Below, piece after piece: positions 7,666 to 15,871 of a stretch of 64,000 bases of DNA. The notes beneath the pieces are model-generated. The model was given only the letters and a program-made list of their open reading frames with translations, did not search any database and had not been told where the DNA came from. Every line of letters begins with the position of its first letter. The first letter of the stretch is position 1. Position numbers and translations under genes: made by a program. The DNA is from JAIWNK01 sp964453115 (GTDB lineage Bacteria; Chloroflexota; Anaerolineae; Anaerolineales; Anaerolineaceae). Where the stretch lies: the NCBI GenBank assembly GCA_964453115.1, contig CAYVRT010000016.1, forward strand, positions 22,907-86,906. The letters run 5' to 3'.

Positions 7666-10600
7666 ATGAACTCCTTTTGGACGAACTGTTTTGAGCGATT
7701 ATACCGCACATCTGCAAAATGGCGCGGTGCGTTGGAAGCGCAAGCAACGAGCGACGCAAATCGGGGTCAGCAATTCGGGCCGCATTTTGGGAGAGGAATT
7801 GCTCAGCCAGGGAGAGTACCGGCTGCGCATCGGGGTGAGCGGCTCGCAGCAACACCTGATAACATCCCCAGGCCAAAACCGGCAATCGGGCAACCGCACC
7901 AATCTGTTTCAGCGCTTGCAGGCGTGACAAAATGCCATCCAACCATTCCGGCTGCGTCATTTGAGGGGTACAAAGGGCGCGCCCCACCTCAGCCTCCAGT
8001 TGACGGGCTGGCTTGTTCAATTGGGCATAGTGCTGAAGAGCCCGTGTAAAGGCCTGCTCTGCCGAGGGCAAGTCGCCCGCTTGCAGCCAGGCCTGGCCTA
8101 ATTCGACCAACGCCCCGGCCTGCACCGGCAATGCGCCCACCTCTCCGGCAAGCTGCTCGGCCTGCTGCGCCACATCACAGGCAGCCTGCGACTGCCCCGA
8201 AACGCGCAACAGATGGGCATAGGTCTCCAAAGCAACACTCTGGCCGCGTCGATCCCCAATCTGCTGATAAAGTGTCATCGCCGCCTCCAAGGTCATCTGT
8301 GCTTGCTCAAATTGTCCCAGCAGCACATAGGCCTCGGCCAAATTGGCACTGACCGTAGCCTTGCCATAGCGTTCACCAATTTCATCGAACAGGGCCAGGG
8401 TTTGGTACAGGTAGTCGAGCGCCTCAATCATGCGATGCTGCCGGATGGCAATTTCGCCCAGGTTGCCGAGTGCCAGCCCCTCCAACCGACGGTCACCATT
8501 TTGGCGGGTGTGATTGAGCGCCTGTTGATACAGCTGAATGGCTTCGTCCAGGTGATTCATCTCCAGCGAAACAACCCCCAGGTTCAGCAGCGTGTTGCTC
8601 AGTGAACGGCGCTCACCGCAACGCAGCGAGAGGTCAAGCGATTGCTGATAGCGCTCTGCCGCCAGCGGATATTCACCGCGCAACAAGGCCAGGTTGCCCA
8701 GGGCGCGCAGGCCATCCGCCTCCACAACCGGCAGGCCCGCCTGCCGGGCCAATTGCAAAGTGTGTTCCACGCGTTGCACTGCCTCATCATATTTCCCCAG
8801 GCGATAGAGCGCCAACCCCCACCACAAGCGCGCCGGTGCTTCAATCTCGGGTGCAGCGCAGGATTGCAACAAATCCACCGCCAGTTGTGCTGCCGAAATG
8901 GTGGACGAATATTCCCCGGTGTGCGCCCAAAATGCAGCCCGGCGCAGCGCCACCTCGGCCTGCTGACAGGGAGAAGCCTGTGCTGCGGCAATCGTTTCCA
9001 GTTCATCCAGGTTTTGGCGTTGTGCGCTGCGCTGCGCCGCCAGGTCCTGAATCCGTTCGCGCCCCAACAGCAGGGCATAGCGTTCCCCGGTCTGCGTATC
9101 TGTCAGGCGCTGCAAGGCACGCTCAATCTGTTCCAGCGCCACGCTGTGCAACCCGCTATCCGTCCAGAAGGTCAACAAAGCGCGCACACTGCGCAGCAAG
9201 TCCTCATCCAGGCGCAAGTCATAGGCCAGTTGCAGCGCCGCCAAGACATTCGCCGCCTCCTGCTCCAATTGCTTCCAGCTGCCTTCAACCACTGGATGGG
9301 CCGCATGTTGGCATACAAAATCGGCAAAGAAGCGCACCAGGCAGCGTTGCGCCGCCTGCACGGTTGGCTCAAAACCAGGCAAACTGGCAAAATCATAAAT
9401 CGTTTGGTGCAGGGTGTAGCGGTCGGCGCCGACACTCTCCACCAGGCCATGATCCACCAGCGCATCCAGCGCCTGCGGCCCCGATTGCATCAGGGTCAGA
9501 GCAGCCGCCTCCGAAAAGGTGTTTGGTTTGGAGGGAAAGAGGGCCAAGGCGCGCAACGCCTGACGGGCCTCGTGCGGCAGAGCGGCATCACTTGCGCCAA
9601 TCACAACTTGCAAAGACAGCCCGGCTTCATCTTCCAGGCCGGGGCGCTGCTCAAGCGGCGATTGGGGCTGTGCCAGGCTCATACGCTTGCTGGCCTGTTG
9701 CAATTCGGCCAATGCACTGCGAATCCGCCGCGATTGGGCCGCGTAACTCTGACGGTGCAAATGCCGTCCAACCAAAATCAGGGCCAGCGGCAACCCGCCC
9801 ACACTGCGCACCAGTTCCGATGCCTCTTCCGGTTCGCTTTCCACCAGGCGCGGGGCAAGCTGCGCCAACAATTCCAGCCCTGAATTCTGCGCCAGTTCCA
9901 TCACCGGCACACAATGTTCACTGCCCACATCCAGCGCCACACTTTGCTGACGGGTTGTAAAAAGGTGGGCACAATTGGGCCCCCCCAGACGCAGCGCCAG
10001 GGCATCGGACACATTCCAGGCATCATCAATCACCAGCAAAATGCGGCGGGTGCCAATGGCATCATGCACCAGCCGGGCACGGGCCGGCACAGTCACTGCC
10101 CGGCCCAGGGCCTGGACATCCACCCCCAGGGCCGTTGCCCACCCACCCAACAGGGCCAGCAGGTCCGGAGAACGCCCCAGGCCAGCCCACAACACGCCAT
10201 CGGCAAAGCGCGCCTGAACCGTTGAAGTATGTGCCAGCGTGACAGCCAGGGCCGTCTTGCCCACCCCTGGCATCCCTTGCAAAACAACCAACGGCCCGGT
10301 CAACAAGCACTGTTCAATCTCCGTCAAAATACCGGTTCGACCCACCAGGTCATGCACCGGCAACGGCGGAACGCCGCACCACACCATCTCCCCATCCAGC
10401 AAATGGGTCTCCTGACGGGCCTGCTCCTCCCATTGGCGTAACAAATCCGCCAGGGCCTGCATGGCTGTCTCCTGCTCATTGTAAAATGTGCGTCGGGAAA
10501 TGAACAAATCGGCTGAAATTGCATCGGGGCTGCGCCCGCGCAGATATTGCTCGACCAAAATACAATAAGGCCGCCAGCGTTTATCGCTCGCATCGGGCTG

Positions 10601-10834
10601 TGCCTCACCTTCTGGTTTGAGCGAATCGAGGGCAGCCTGCAAGGTTTGGCGCAGGGCCAGGCCATTGCCAATCGCCGAGTCGGAATATCCAGCAGCACGG
10701 CGGCGGCCCAGAACAACATTCAGCCCCGCGAGCGGCTGCTCCCCCAACAAGCGCGCCGAATCCCAATTGCGCAGGGCGCGGCGCACTGCTTCCGCATGGA
10801 TTTCTTCCATCAATGGAGACGCGTCAACCGCCAT
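7655..10834 (-). CDS. HTH / NB-ARC / TPR STAND-type ATPase
   Basis: The ATG at 10834 follows gggaag and gives 1059 residues. The N-terminal 140 residues include a helix-turn-helix-like stretch (AISADLFISRRTFYNEQ). An NB-ARC ATPase follows, with P-loop GMPGVGKTA (about 187-195), Walker B LLVIDDAWN and the GLP motif GGLPLAL. From about 500 to 1000 there are tandem TPR repeats with the usual W/L-G-Y-A-F-A-P spacing, for example ALGNLALLRGEYPLAAERYQQSL. This is a signal-transduction ATPase of the AfsR/MalT style, probably regulatory. It overlaps wecC, so it may control the polysaccharide unit. A defence role, as in other STAND proteins, is possible but unsupported. Confidence 0.85.
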   Translation of the reverse strand: MAVDASPLMEEIHAEAVRRALRNWDSARLLGEQPLAGLNVVLGRRRAAGYSDSAIGNGLALRQTLQAALDSLKPEGEAQPDASDKRWRPYCILVEQYLRGRSPDAISADLFISRRTFYNEQETAMQALADLLRQWEEQARQETHLLDGEMVWCGVPPLPVHDLVGRTGILTEIEQCLLTGPLVVLQGMPGVGKTALAVTLAHTSTVQARFADGVLWAGLGRSPDLLALLGGWATALGVDVQALGRAVTVPARARLVHDAIGTRRILLVIDDAWNVSDALALRLGGPNCAHLFTTRQQSVALDVGSEHCVPVMELAQNSGLELLAQLAPRLVESEPEEASELVRSVGGLPLALILVGRHLHRQSYAAQSRRIRSALAELQQASKRMSLAQPQSPLEQRPGLEDEAGLSLQVVIGASDAALPHEARQALRALALFPSKPNTFSEAAALTLMQSGPQALDALVDHGLVESVGADRYTLHQTIYDFASLPGFEPTVQAAQRCLVRFFADFVCQHAAHPVVEGSWKQLEQEAANVLAALQLAYDLRLDEDLLRSVRALLTFWTDSGLHSVALEQIERALQRLTDTQTGERYALLLGRERIQDLAAQRSAQRQNLDELETIAAAQASPCQQAEVALRRAAFWAHTGEYSSTISAAQLAVDLLQSCAAPEIEAPARLWWGLALYRLGKYDEAVQRVEHTLQLARQAGLPVVEADGLRALGNLALLRGEYPLAAERYQQSLDLSLRCGERRSLSNTLLNLGVVSLEMNHLDEAIQLYQQALNHTRQNGDRRLEGLALGNLGEIAIRQHRMIEALDYLYQTLALFDEIGERYGKATVSANLAEAYVLLGQFEQAQMTLEAAMTLYQQIGDRRGQSVALETYAHLLRVSGQSQAACDVAQQAEQLAGEVGALPVQAGALVELGQAWLQAGDLPSAEQAFTRALQHYAQLNKPARQLEAEVGRALCTPQMTQPEWLDGILSRLQALKQIGAVARLPVLAWGCYQVLLRAAHPDAQPVLSLAEQFLSQNAARIADPDLRRSLLALPTHRAILQMCGIIAQNSSSKRSSCEL

Positions 10835-10904
10835 AACTTCCCTTTGTTGTACAGGATTTCTGCACTTTTTTTGCACTGCGCAGGTGTTGTGCAAGGTATG
10901 ATAG

Positions 10905-10920
10905 GTTTTGTAAACAAAAC
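10905..10920. promoter_or_regulatory. Palindrome between divergent genes, possible operator
   Basis: GTTTTGT-AA-ACAAAAC is a perfect inverted repeat with 7-base arms. It lies between the start of the NB-ARC/TPR gene and the Spo0M-like gene. A second, wider inverted pair (TTGCAC at 10871, GTGCAA at 10889) sits beside it. The divergent arrangement makes an operator plausible. The regulator is unknown. Confidence 0.4.
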
Positions 10921-10945
10921 ATCTTTTTTTCCAGGAGTAAAAAGC

Positions 10946-11413
10946 ATGTCGTTCTTTGGTAAGATCAAACAAGGGTTAGGAATCGGCACCGCCAAGGTGG
11001 AGCTTGAGATTCCGGGACAGGTGCAGGGCAGTGCCGGTCAAATTGAAGGCAAAGTCATCATCACTGCCAAAAGCGATCAGGTCGTTAAAGAAGTGCGCAT
11101 CGTCCTCATTGAAGAGTATACCACCGGTCGCGGCGATGACAAGACCAGCAAGCAGTTTGAATTGGGCACAATCACCCTGCCGGGAATGGAGCTAAAGGCA
11201 GGAGAGACTCACACCCTGTCCTTCCAACTACCGTTCCAATTGCTCAAATCGAGCAATCAGTCGCTATCCGAGGAAAAGGGCGTGCTGGGCGCGCTGGGCA
11301 AGGCCGCCGTCTTTGCCCGAAACGAAAAATCGGAATACAAGGTCAAGGCCAGCCTGTCACTACAAGGCACCATGCTGAACCCAGACACTGACAAATCCAT
11401 TCACATCCTCTAA
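10946..11413 (+). CDS. Spo0M-like / arrestin-fold sporulation-control family protein
   Basis: The 155-residue protein starts at the ATG at 10946, 8 bases after a clear aggag site. The opening MSFFGKIKQGLGIG, then VELEIPGQV, GSAGQIEGKVIITA, and LKAGETHTLSFQLPF match the Spo0M family, an arrestin-like beta sandwich. The usual length is about 250, so this version lacks the C-terminal part, or is a short subfamily. In Bacillus the family modulates sporulation and cell-envelope stress. No sporulation role can be inferred here. Confidence 0.75.
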   Translation: MSFFGKIKQGLGIGTAKVELEIPGQVQGSAGQIEGKVIITAKSDQVVKEVRIVLIEEYTTGRGDDKTSKQFELGTITLPGMELKAGETHTLSFQLPFQLLKSSNQSLSEEKGVLGALGKAAVFARNEKSEYKVKASLSLQGTMLNPDTDKSIHIL

Positions 11414-11420
11414 GGGAAGG

Positions 11421-11454
11421 TGCGGTGGGGCGGTGCTGCGACCGCCCCACCGCA
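11421..11454 (+). terminator. GC-rich hairpin after the Spo0M-like gene
   Basis: TGCGGTGGGGCGGT (11421-11434) pairs perfectly with ACCGCCCCACCGCA (11441-11454) around a 6-base loop, directly after the stop codon at 11413. No U-run follows, so it may be a weak or Rho-assisted terminator, or a 3'-end stabiliser. Confidence 0.6.
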
Positions 11455-11470
11455 ATTCAGGATCCAGGAC

Positions 11471-11866
11471 ATGCCAGCCTACACCGCCGCCCAGTACCGG
11501 GCATTTGTGCATCAATTCCTCAACAAGCGCGCCGACGTGCTGTGCGCCGCCCTGCGGCAACACAGGCAGACTGGCCCGGTTGAGTTGCTCATCCGCAGCA
11601 AAGGGTTGAAAGACTGTCACGGTGCGCTCTCCCTGCTGCCAGAAAATAGCCTGCTGCCCTCAACAACCGAACAGCAAGAGATGCAATACTTCGACCAGGC
11701 TGGCGTAGAAACCCTGGCCATTGAATTGGACGAACTGGTTGGCTGGATAGATGAGGCCTGGCAGTCCATCAACCAGGGAGCGGGCCGGGCATCAGCCTGG
11801 GTACAAATTGAAGGAGATTGCGAGCGCTACGACCTGAACGCGAGAGAGTGGCGATCCAACGTTTAA
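11471..11866 (+). CDS. Conserved-looking hypothetical protein
   Basis: The protein is 131 residues if translated from the ATG at 11471 (MPAYTAAQYRAF). An earlier in-frame start at 11420 lies inside the hairpin and is unlikely. It has no signal peptide or membrane segment. A helical N-terminus (YRAFVHQFLNKRADVLCAAL) precedes a mixed acidic middle with FDQAGVETLAIELDELVGWIDEAW. I do not recognise a family. It lies between the Spo0M-like gene and the glpA-like operon on the same strand. Confidence 0.55.
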   Translation: MPAYTAAQYRAFVHQFLNKRADVLCAALRQHRQTGPVELLIRSKGLKDCHGALSLLPENSLLPSTTEQQEMQYFDQAGVETLAIELDELVGWIDEAWQSINQGAGRASAWVQIEGDCERYDLNAREWRSNV

Positions 11867-11929
11867 CAACGCATCGAAGATTCAATTTTGGGGTAAAATA
11901 AAGCCATCCCTGTTGGCCGAGGAGAGGCA

Positions 11930-13408
11930 ATGTCCCAAACCTGCGATATTTTGATCATTGGCGGCGGCGTTGTGGGCTGCATGGTAGCCCGTTTTCTATC
12001 CCAATTTGATCAAAAAATTATTTTAATTGAAAAAGAAGCCGATGTTGGCATGGGCGCAAGCTCGGCCAATTCGGCCATCATTCATGCCGGCCACGACCCG
12101 CTGCCCGGCACGCTCAAGGCAGCAATGAACGGGCGCGCCAACCCCATGTGGGATACCCTGGCCGGTGAACTGGGCGTGCCGTTTGAGCGGCGCGGCAGCT
12201 ATGTTGTTGCCAGCCGCAACGAACAAATGCAACGCCTGGAAGAATTGCTGCAACGTTCACGCCAAAACGGCGTGCCGGGAGCCGTCATCCTCAGCGGTGA
12301 CGAATTGCGCTCCCGTGAGCCTGCACTGAGCAGCGAAACCTGCGGCGCGCTCTACACCCCCTCAGCCGGTTTAATTGACACACTGATCATCAGCCTGGCA
12401 GCTGCTGAAAACGCAGTTCAAAACGGCGTTCAGGTGCAGCTTGAAACTGCCTTTAAGGACTTTCTGTTTGAGGGGCGGCGGATTGTTGGCGTGCGCACCA
12501 ACCAGGGTGAAATTCGTTGCCGTTGGGTGGTAAACGCTGCCGGTCTGTTCAGCGATGAGGTGATGCACAAGGCCGGGGTGCGCCCCGAATTTAAAATCAC
12601 CCCGCGCCGCGGCGAATATTGCATTCTGGACCGGGCTGAGACCAGCATTCACAACGTCCTCTTCCCCGTCCCATCTGAGGTGAGCAAAGGCATTCTGGTG
12701 CTTGCCAGCCTGCATGGCAATGCGCTGGTTGGCCCCGATTCGCAATTGGTGAGCGAAAAAGATAACGAAGACATCACCCCGCAAGGGATGGAAGAAATCT
12801 GGAGCGGTGCAGCGCAGCTTGTGCCATCGCTCAACCCACGTCACGTCATTGCCACCTTTGCCGGGCTGCGCGCCACCGGCAACGCCAGCACCCCCGGCCT
12901 CGATTATCATCACGATTTCATCATCGAAATCCCGGGCGAGGTGCAAGGCCTGGTCAACCTGGGCGGCATTGAATCGCCCGGTCTGACGGCTGCGCCTGCC
13001 ATTGCCGAACGCGTGATTGAGCTACTGCGCGAGGCCGGTGAGGAATTGCGCCCACGCCGCACCTGGAACCCCATCCGCACCCCGCGCCCACGCTTCCGCG
13101 ACCTGAGCCGCGCCGAACAAGCCGAGTTGATTGCCAAAGACCCGCGCTATGGCCGGATGATTTGCCGCTGCGAGTTGGTGACCGAAGGCGAAATTGTGGC
13201 CGAGCTTCATGGGCCCATCCCTGCCCGCACCTATGATGCAATCAAACGCCGCACCTGGCTCGGCACCGGTCGCTGCCTGGGATCATTTGACATGCCGCGG
13301 GTGGTGCAAATCATGTCCCAAGAACTGCACATCCCACCAACCCAAATCACCAAACGCGGGAGCGGCTCGCATTTTCTGACCCGCCCAACCAAAGCCGAGG
13401 AGGAATGA
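11930..13408 (+). CDS. GlpA-like FAD-dependent glycerol-3-phosphate dehydrogenase family protein with BFD-like domain
   Basis: The 492-residue flavoprotein has an N-terminal FAD fold IIGGGVVGCMVARFL, a DAO-type core (about 1-370) including ASSANSAIIHAGHD, and a C-terminal BFD-like [2Fe-2S] region. That region reads ICRCELVTEGEIV, then GTGRCLGSFD. The fourth cluster Cys usual in this family (RCxxxxC) is Asp here. It is the first gene of a three-gene unit with 1-base to 4-base gaps. Trios of this type (FAD oxidoreductase, second FAD oxidoreductase, DUF1667) are seen in anaerobes near glycerol genes. The substrate is not certain. Confidence 0.85.
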   Translation: MSQTCDILIIGGGVVGCMVARFLSQFDQKIILIEKEADVGMGASSANSAIIHAGHDPLPGTLKAAMNGRANPMWDTLAGELGVPFERRGSYVVASRNEQMQRLEELLQRSRQNGVPGAVILSGDELRSREPALSSETCGALYTPSAGLIDTLIISLAAAENAVQNGVQVQLETAFKDFLFEGRRIVGVRTNQGEIRCRWVVNAAGLFSDEVMHKAGVRPEFKITPRRGEYCILDRAETSIHNVLFPVPSEVSKGILVLASLHGNALVGPDSQLVSEKDNEDITPQGMEEIWSGAAQLVPSLNPRHVIATFAGLRATGNASTPGLDYHHDFIIEIPGEVQGLVNLGGIESPGLTAAPAIAERVIELLREAGEELRPRRTWNPIRTPRPRFRDLSRAEQAELIAKDPRYGRMICRCELVTEGEIVAELHGPIPARTYDAIKRRTWLGTGRCLGSFDMPRVVQIMSQELHIPPTQITKRGSGSHFLTRPTKAEEE

Positions 13409-13409
13409 G

Positions 13410-14684
13410 ATGATCAAAGAGGTGTATGATGTCGTCATCATCGGCAGCGGCCCCGGCGGTCTGGCTGCCGCAATTGCCGCCCGTCAAAACGGGGCCGAGG
13501 ATGTGCTGATCATTGAACGCGACCTGGAACCCGGCGGCATTCTATTGCAATGCATTCACAACGGCTTCGGCGTTGAAATCTTCAAACAAGATTTACCCGG
13601 CCCTAGCTATGCGCAACGCTTCATCAACGAGGCGCGCGGTATCGGCGTGGATTGGTTGATGGATACGATGGTGCTGGATGTAACCCGTGACCGGCGTATT
13701 TTTGCCATGGGCAAACACAGCGGCATGGTTGAAGTGCAAGCCAAAGCCATCGTCCTGGCAATGGGCTGCCGCGAGCGCACCCGCGCCCAAATTCGCCTGC
13801 CGGGCGCCCGCCCCGCCGGGGTTTACACGGCTGGCACAGCGCAGCGCTGGGTCAACGTGGAAGGCTACATGCCCGGAAAACAATTTGTCATCCTCGGTTC
13901 GGGCGATATTGGCATGATTATGGCCCGCCGCCTGACCTTTGAAGGGGCAAAAGTCGAGCGCGTGCTGGAAATTATGCCCTACCTGACCGGCCTGACGCGC
14001 AACTACGTCCAATGCCTGCTGGATAATAACATTCCCCTGCAATTGCGGCACACGGTCAAGCGCATCATCGGGCGCAAGCGCGTTGAGGCAATCGAATCTG
14101 TCCTGGTGGATGAGCGCTGGCAGCCCGTCCCCGGCAGCGAAGAAATCATCCCCTGCGACACCCTGCTGCTCTCGGTCGGCCTGATCCCCGAAAATGAGCT
14201 TTCGCGCCAGGCTGGTGTGCAATTGGACCCGGTCACCGGCGGCCCCTTTGTGGATGATGGCTTCCAGACCAGCGTGCCGGGCATCTTCTCGGCTGGCAAT
14301 GTCGTTCACGTCTACGACCTGGTAGATTGGGTCACCGAGGCAGGCCGCACGGCTGGCAAGCAAGCTGCCCGCTATGCCCAGGGTCAACACCTGCCAGAAA
14401 ACCAGCGCGTGCGCCTGGTGGCCGGCGAAAACGTGCGCTATGTTGTGCCGCACGAACTGAACAGCGCCAGCCTGACAGAAGGCGAAGTGCGCCTGCAACT
14501 GCGCGTTCGGCAGCCGGTTGAGGCCCCGGTTTGGGTTGAGGCACGCTGCGGCGAAAAGCTGATTGCACGCAAGGCCGAGCCTTACGCCCGCCCCGGCGAA
14601 ATGGTAACCCTGGTACTATCGCCCAAGCACTACGACGAGGTACAACACGCCCAGGAACTGAGCATTGCAGTAATCAAGAGGTGA
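13410..14684 (+). CDS. FAD/NAD-dependent oxidoreductase (GlpB-like partner)
   Basis: The 424-residue protein has a first dinucleotide fold VVIIGSGPGGLAAAIAAR (about 8-25), a second FVILGSGDIGMIMARRLT, and a C-terminal FAD motif PGIFSAGNVVHVYDLVD. This is the pyridine-nucleotide-disulfide-oxidoreductase layout without a clear redox CxxxxC pair. The start follows gaggaatg, 1 base after the previous stop. It likely passes electrons between the GlpA-like flavoprotein and an acceptor. Confidence 0.85.
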   Translation: MIKEVYDVVIIGSGPGGLAAAIAARQNGAEDVLIIERDLEPGGILLQCIHNGFGVEIFKQDLPGPSYAQRFINEARGIGVDWLMDTMVLDVTRDRRIFAMGKHSGMVEVQAKAIVLAMGCRERTRAQIRLPGARPAGVYTAGTAQRWVNVEGYMPGKQFVILGSGDIGMIMARRLTFEGAKVERVLEIMPYLTGLTRNYVQCLLDNNIPLQLRHTVKRIIGRKRVEAIESVLVDERWQPVPGSEEIIPCDTLLLSVGLIPENELSRQAGVQLDPVTGGPFVDDGFQTSVPGIFSAGNVVHVYDLVDWVTEAGRTAGKQAARYAQGQHLPENQRVRLVAGENVRYVVPHELNSASLTEGEVRLQLRVRQPVEAPVWVEARCGEKLIARKAEPYARPGEMVTLVLSPKHYDEVQHAQELSIAVIKR

Positions 14685-14688
14685 TGTG

Positions 14689-15075
14689 ATGGAAGAAATT
14701 GAAAAAGTGATTTGTATTACCTGCCCCAAAGGCTGTACGCTGGATGTAACGCGCGCGGGCGAAACAATCGTCAAAGTCACCAATGGCTGCAAGCGCGGGC
14801 ATGACTATGTGCGTGCCGAACTGACCGACCCGCGCCGCATGGTTGCAACGACCGTGCGGGTGCGCGGCGGTCTCTACCCCCTGCTGCCAATTGCCACCTC
14901 GGCCCCCTTCCCCAAGCCGCGCATCCCAGAGCTTTTGGCCGAAATCCGTCGCCTGGAAATTGATGCGCCCGTGACGATGGGGCAAATTGTGCTATCCAAT
15001 GCACTGGGAAGCGGCATTGACCTGATTGCAAGTCGCGATATGCAACCCGCAGAACACGCACAACCTGCGGTATAA
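14689..15075 (+). CDS. DUF1667 protein, small Cys-containing electron-transfer partner
   Basis: The 128-residue protein begins MEEIEKVICITCPKGC. The Cys pattern CITCPKGC and NGCKRGHDY is the DUF1667 signature and could ligand metal. The second half (ALLAEIRRLEI-like, VTMGQIV) is typical of the family. The ATG at 14689 follows agaggtgat, overlapping the stop region of the previous gene. Families of this type always sit beside the two flavoproteins upstream, so a complex is likely. Confidence 0.85.
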   Translation: MEEIEKVICITCPKGCTLDVTRAGETIVKVTNGCKRGHDYVRAELTDPRRMVATTVRVRGGLYPLLPIATSAPFPKPRIPELLAEIRRLEIDAPVTMGQIVLSNALGSGIDLIASRDMQPAEHAQPAV

Positions 15076-15076
15076 T
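15071..15076 (+). promoter_or_regulatory. -10-like TATAAT just before the GT2 start
   Basis: A perfect TATAAT overlaps the end of the DUF1667 gene and lies 8 bases before the ATG at 15085. Transcription from it would give an almost leaderless message. No clear -35 hexamer is present. Confidence 0.4.
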
Positions 15077-15084
15077 CCGTGTTC

Positions 15085-15864
15085 ATGCAAACGGACCGGC
15101 CCTTCTTATCCATCATCATCCCTTGCTATAATGAGCAAAAGAACCTGGAGCGCGGCGTGCTGCAGGAAGTGCAGGCTTACCTGGCAAAGCAGCCCCACCC
15201 CTGGGAAGTCATCATTGTCAACGACGAGTCGAGCGATGAGAGCCGCCGCCTGCTGCAAGCATTCGTTGCGCAACAGCCCGGCTTCTCCCTGTTCGATATT
15301 CCACATGGCGGCAAACCAGCCGCCGTGTGGGCTGGCATTCAGCAAGCACGGGCCGAAATCGTCCTCTTCACCGACATGGATCAATCCACCCCGCTGAGCG
15401 AGATGGAAAAATTGCTACCCCACTATGCCGAGGGCGCCGATGTCGTCATTGGCAGCCGCGGCGGTGGGCGAGAAGGCTTCTCCATCGTCCGCAAACTGGG
15501 CAGTTTTGTCTTTCGCACCCTGCGCCGAGTGCTGCTGCTGCCCGGCATTCAGGATACCCAATGCGGCTTCAAATCATGCCGGCGCACCGCAGCGCTGCGC
15601 GCTTTTCCACAGTTACAGTTCTTCCGTCAGGAGCAGCGCCCCAAAGGCTGGAAAGTTTCGGCCTACGATGTGGAACTGCTCTACCTGTTTGAGCAATTCG
15701 GCTACCGGATTGTTGAAGTGGAAGTGGAATGGAGCAACCGGGATGAAAGTGACACGAAAGGCGCCCGCGGCGAGCTAAGCCGTTACCTGCGAGAATCGGT
15801 TGAGATGGGCCGCGAGGTGCTGCGCGTGCTGCGCAACCGCTGGCGCGGCCTTTACCGATCGTGA
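15085..15864 (+). CDS. Glycosyltransferase family 2 (dolichyl-phosphate-sugar synthase-like)
   Basis: The 259-residue protein (ATG 15085; a GTG six bases earlier is possible) opens LSIIIPCYNEQKNLERGV. It has VNDESSDESRRLL and the metal-binding DxD region LFTDMDQSTPLSEM, then DTQCGFKSCRRTAA and the acceptor-side VELLYLFEQFGYRIVEVEVEW. This is the polyprenyl-phosphate sugar synthase branch of GT2. No membrane segments are seen. It probably makes a lipid-linked sugar for glycosylation. Confidence 0.88.
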   Translation: MQTDRPFLSIIIPCYNEQKNLERGVLQEVQAYLAKQPHPWEVIIVNDESSDESRRLLQAFVAQQPGFSLFDIPHGGKPAAVWAGIQQARAEIVLFTDMDQSTPLSEMEKLLPHYAEGADVVIGSRGGGREGFSIVRKLGSFVFRTLRRVLLLPGIQDTQCGFKSCRRTAALRAFPQLQFFRQEQRPKGWKVSAYDVELLYLFEQFGYRIVEVEVEWSNRDESDTKGARGELSRYLRESVEMGREVLRVLRNRWRGLYRS

Positions 15865-15871
15865 ACGCCCC

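Noticed and set aside
8602..9960. 452-codon plus-strand frame opposite the NB-ARC/TPR gene
   Set aside because: The opposite strand encodes recognisable NB-ARC and TPR motifs; the plus-strand product is Pro/Ala-rich with no family signal.
10547..10945. N-terminal extension of the Spo0M-like frame
   Set aside because: It reads antisense to the NB-ARC/TPR gene and has no ribosome site; the aggag-ATG at 10946 fits the family start.
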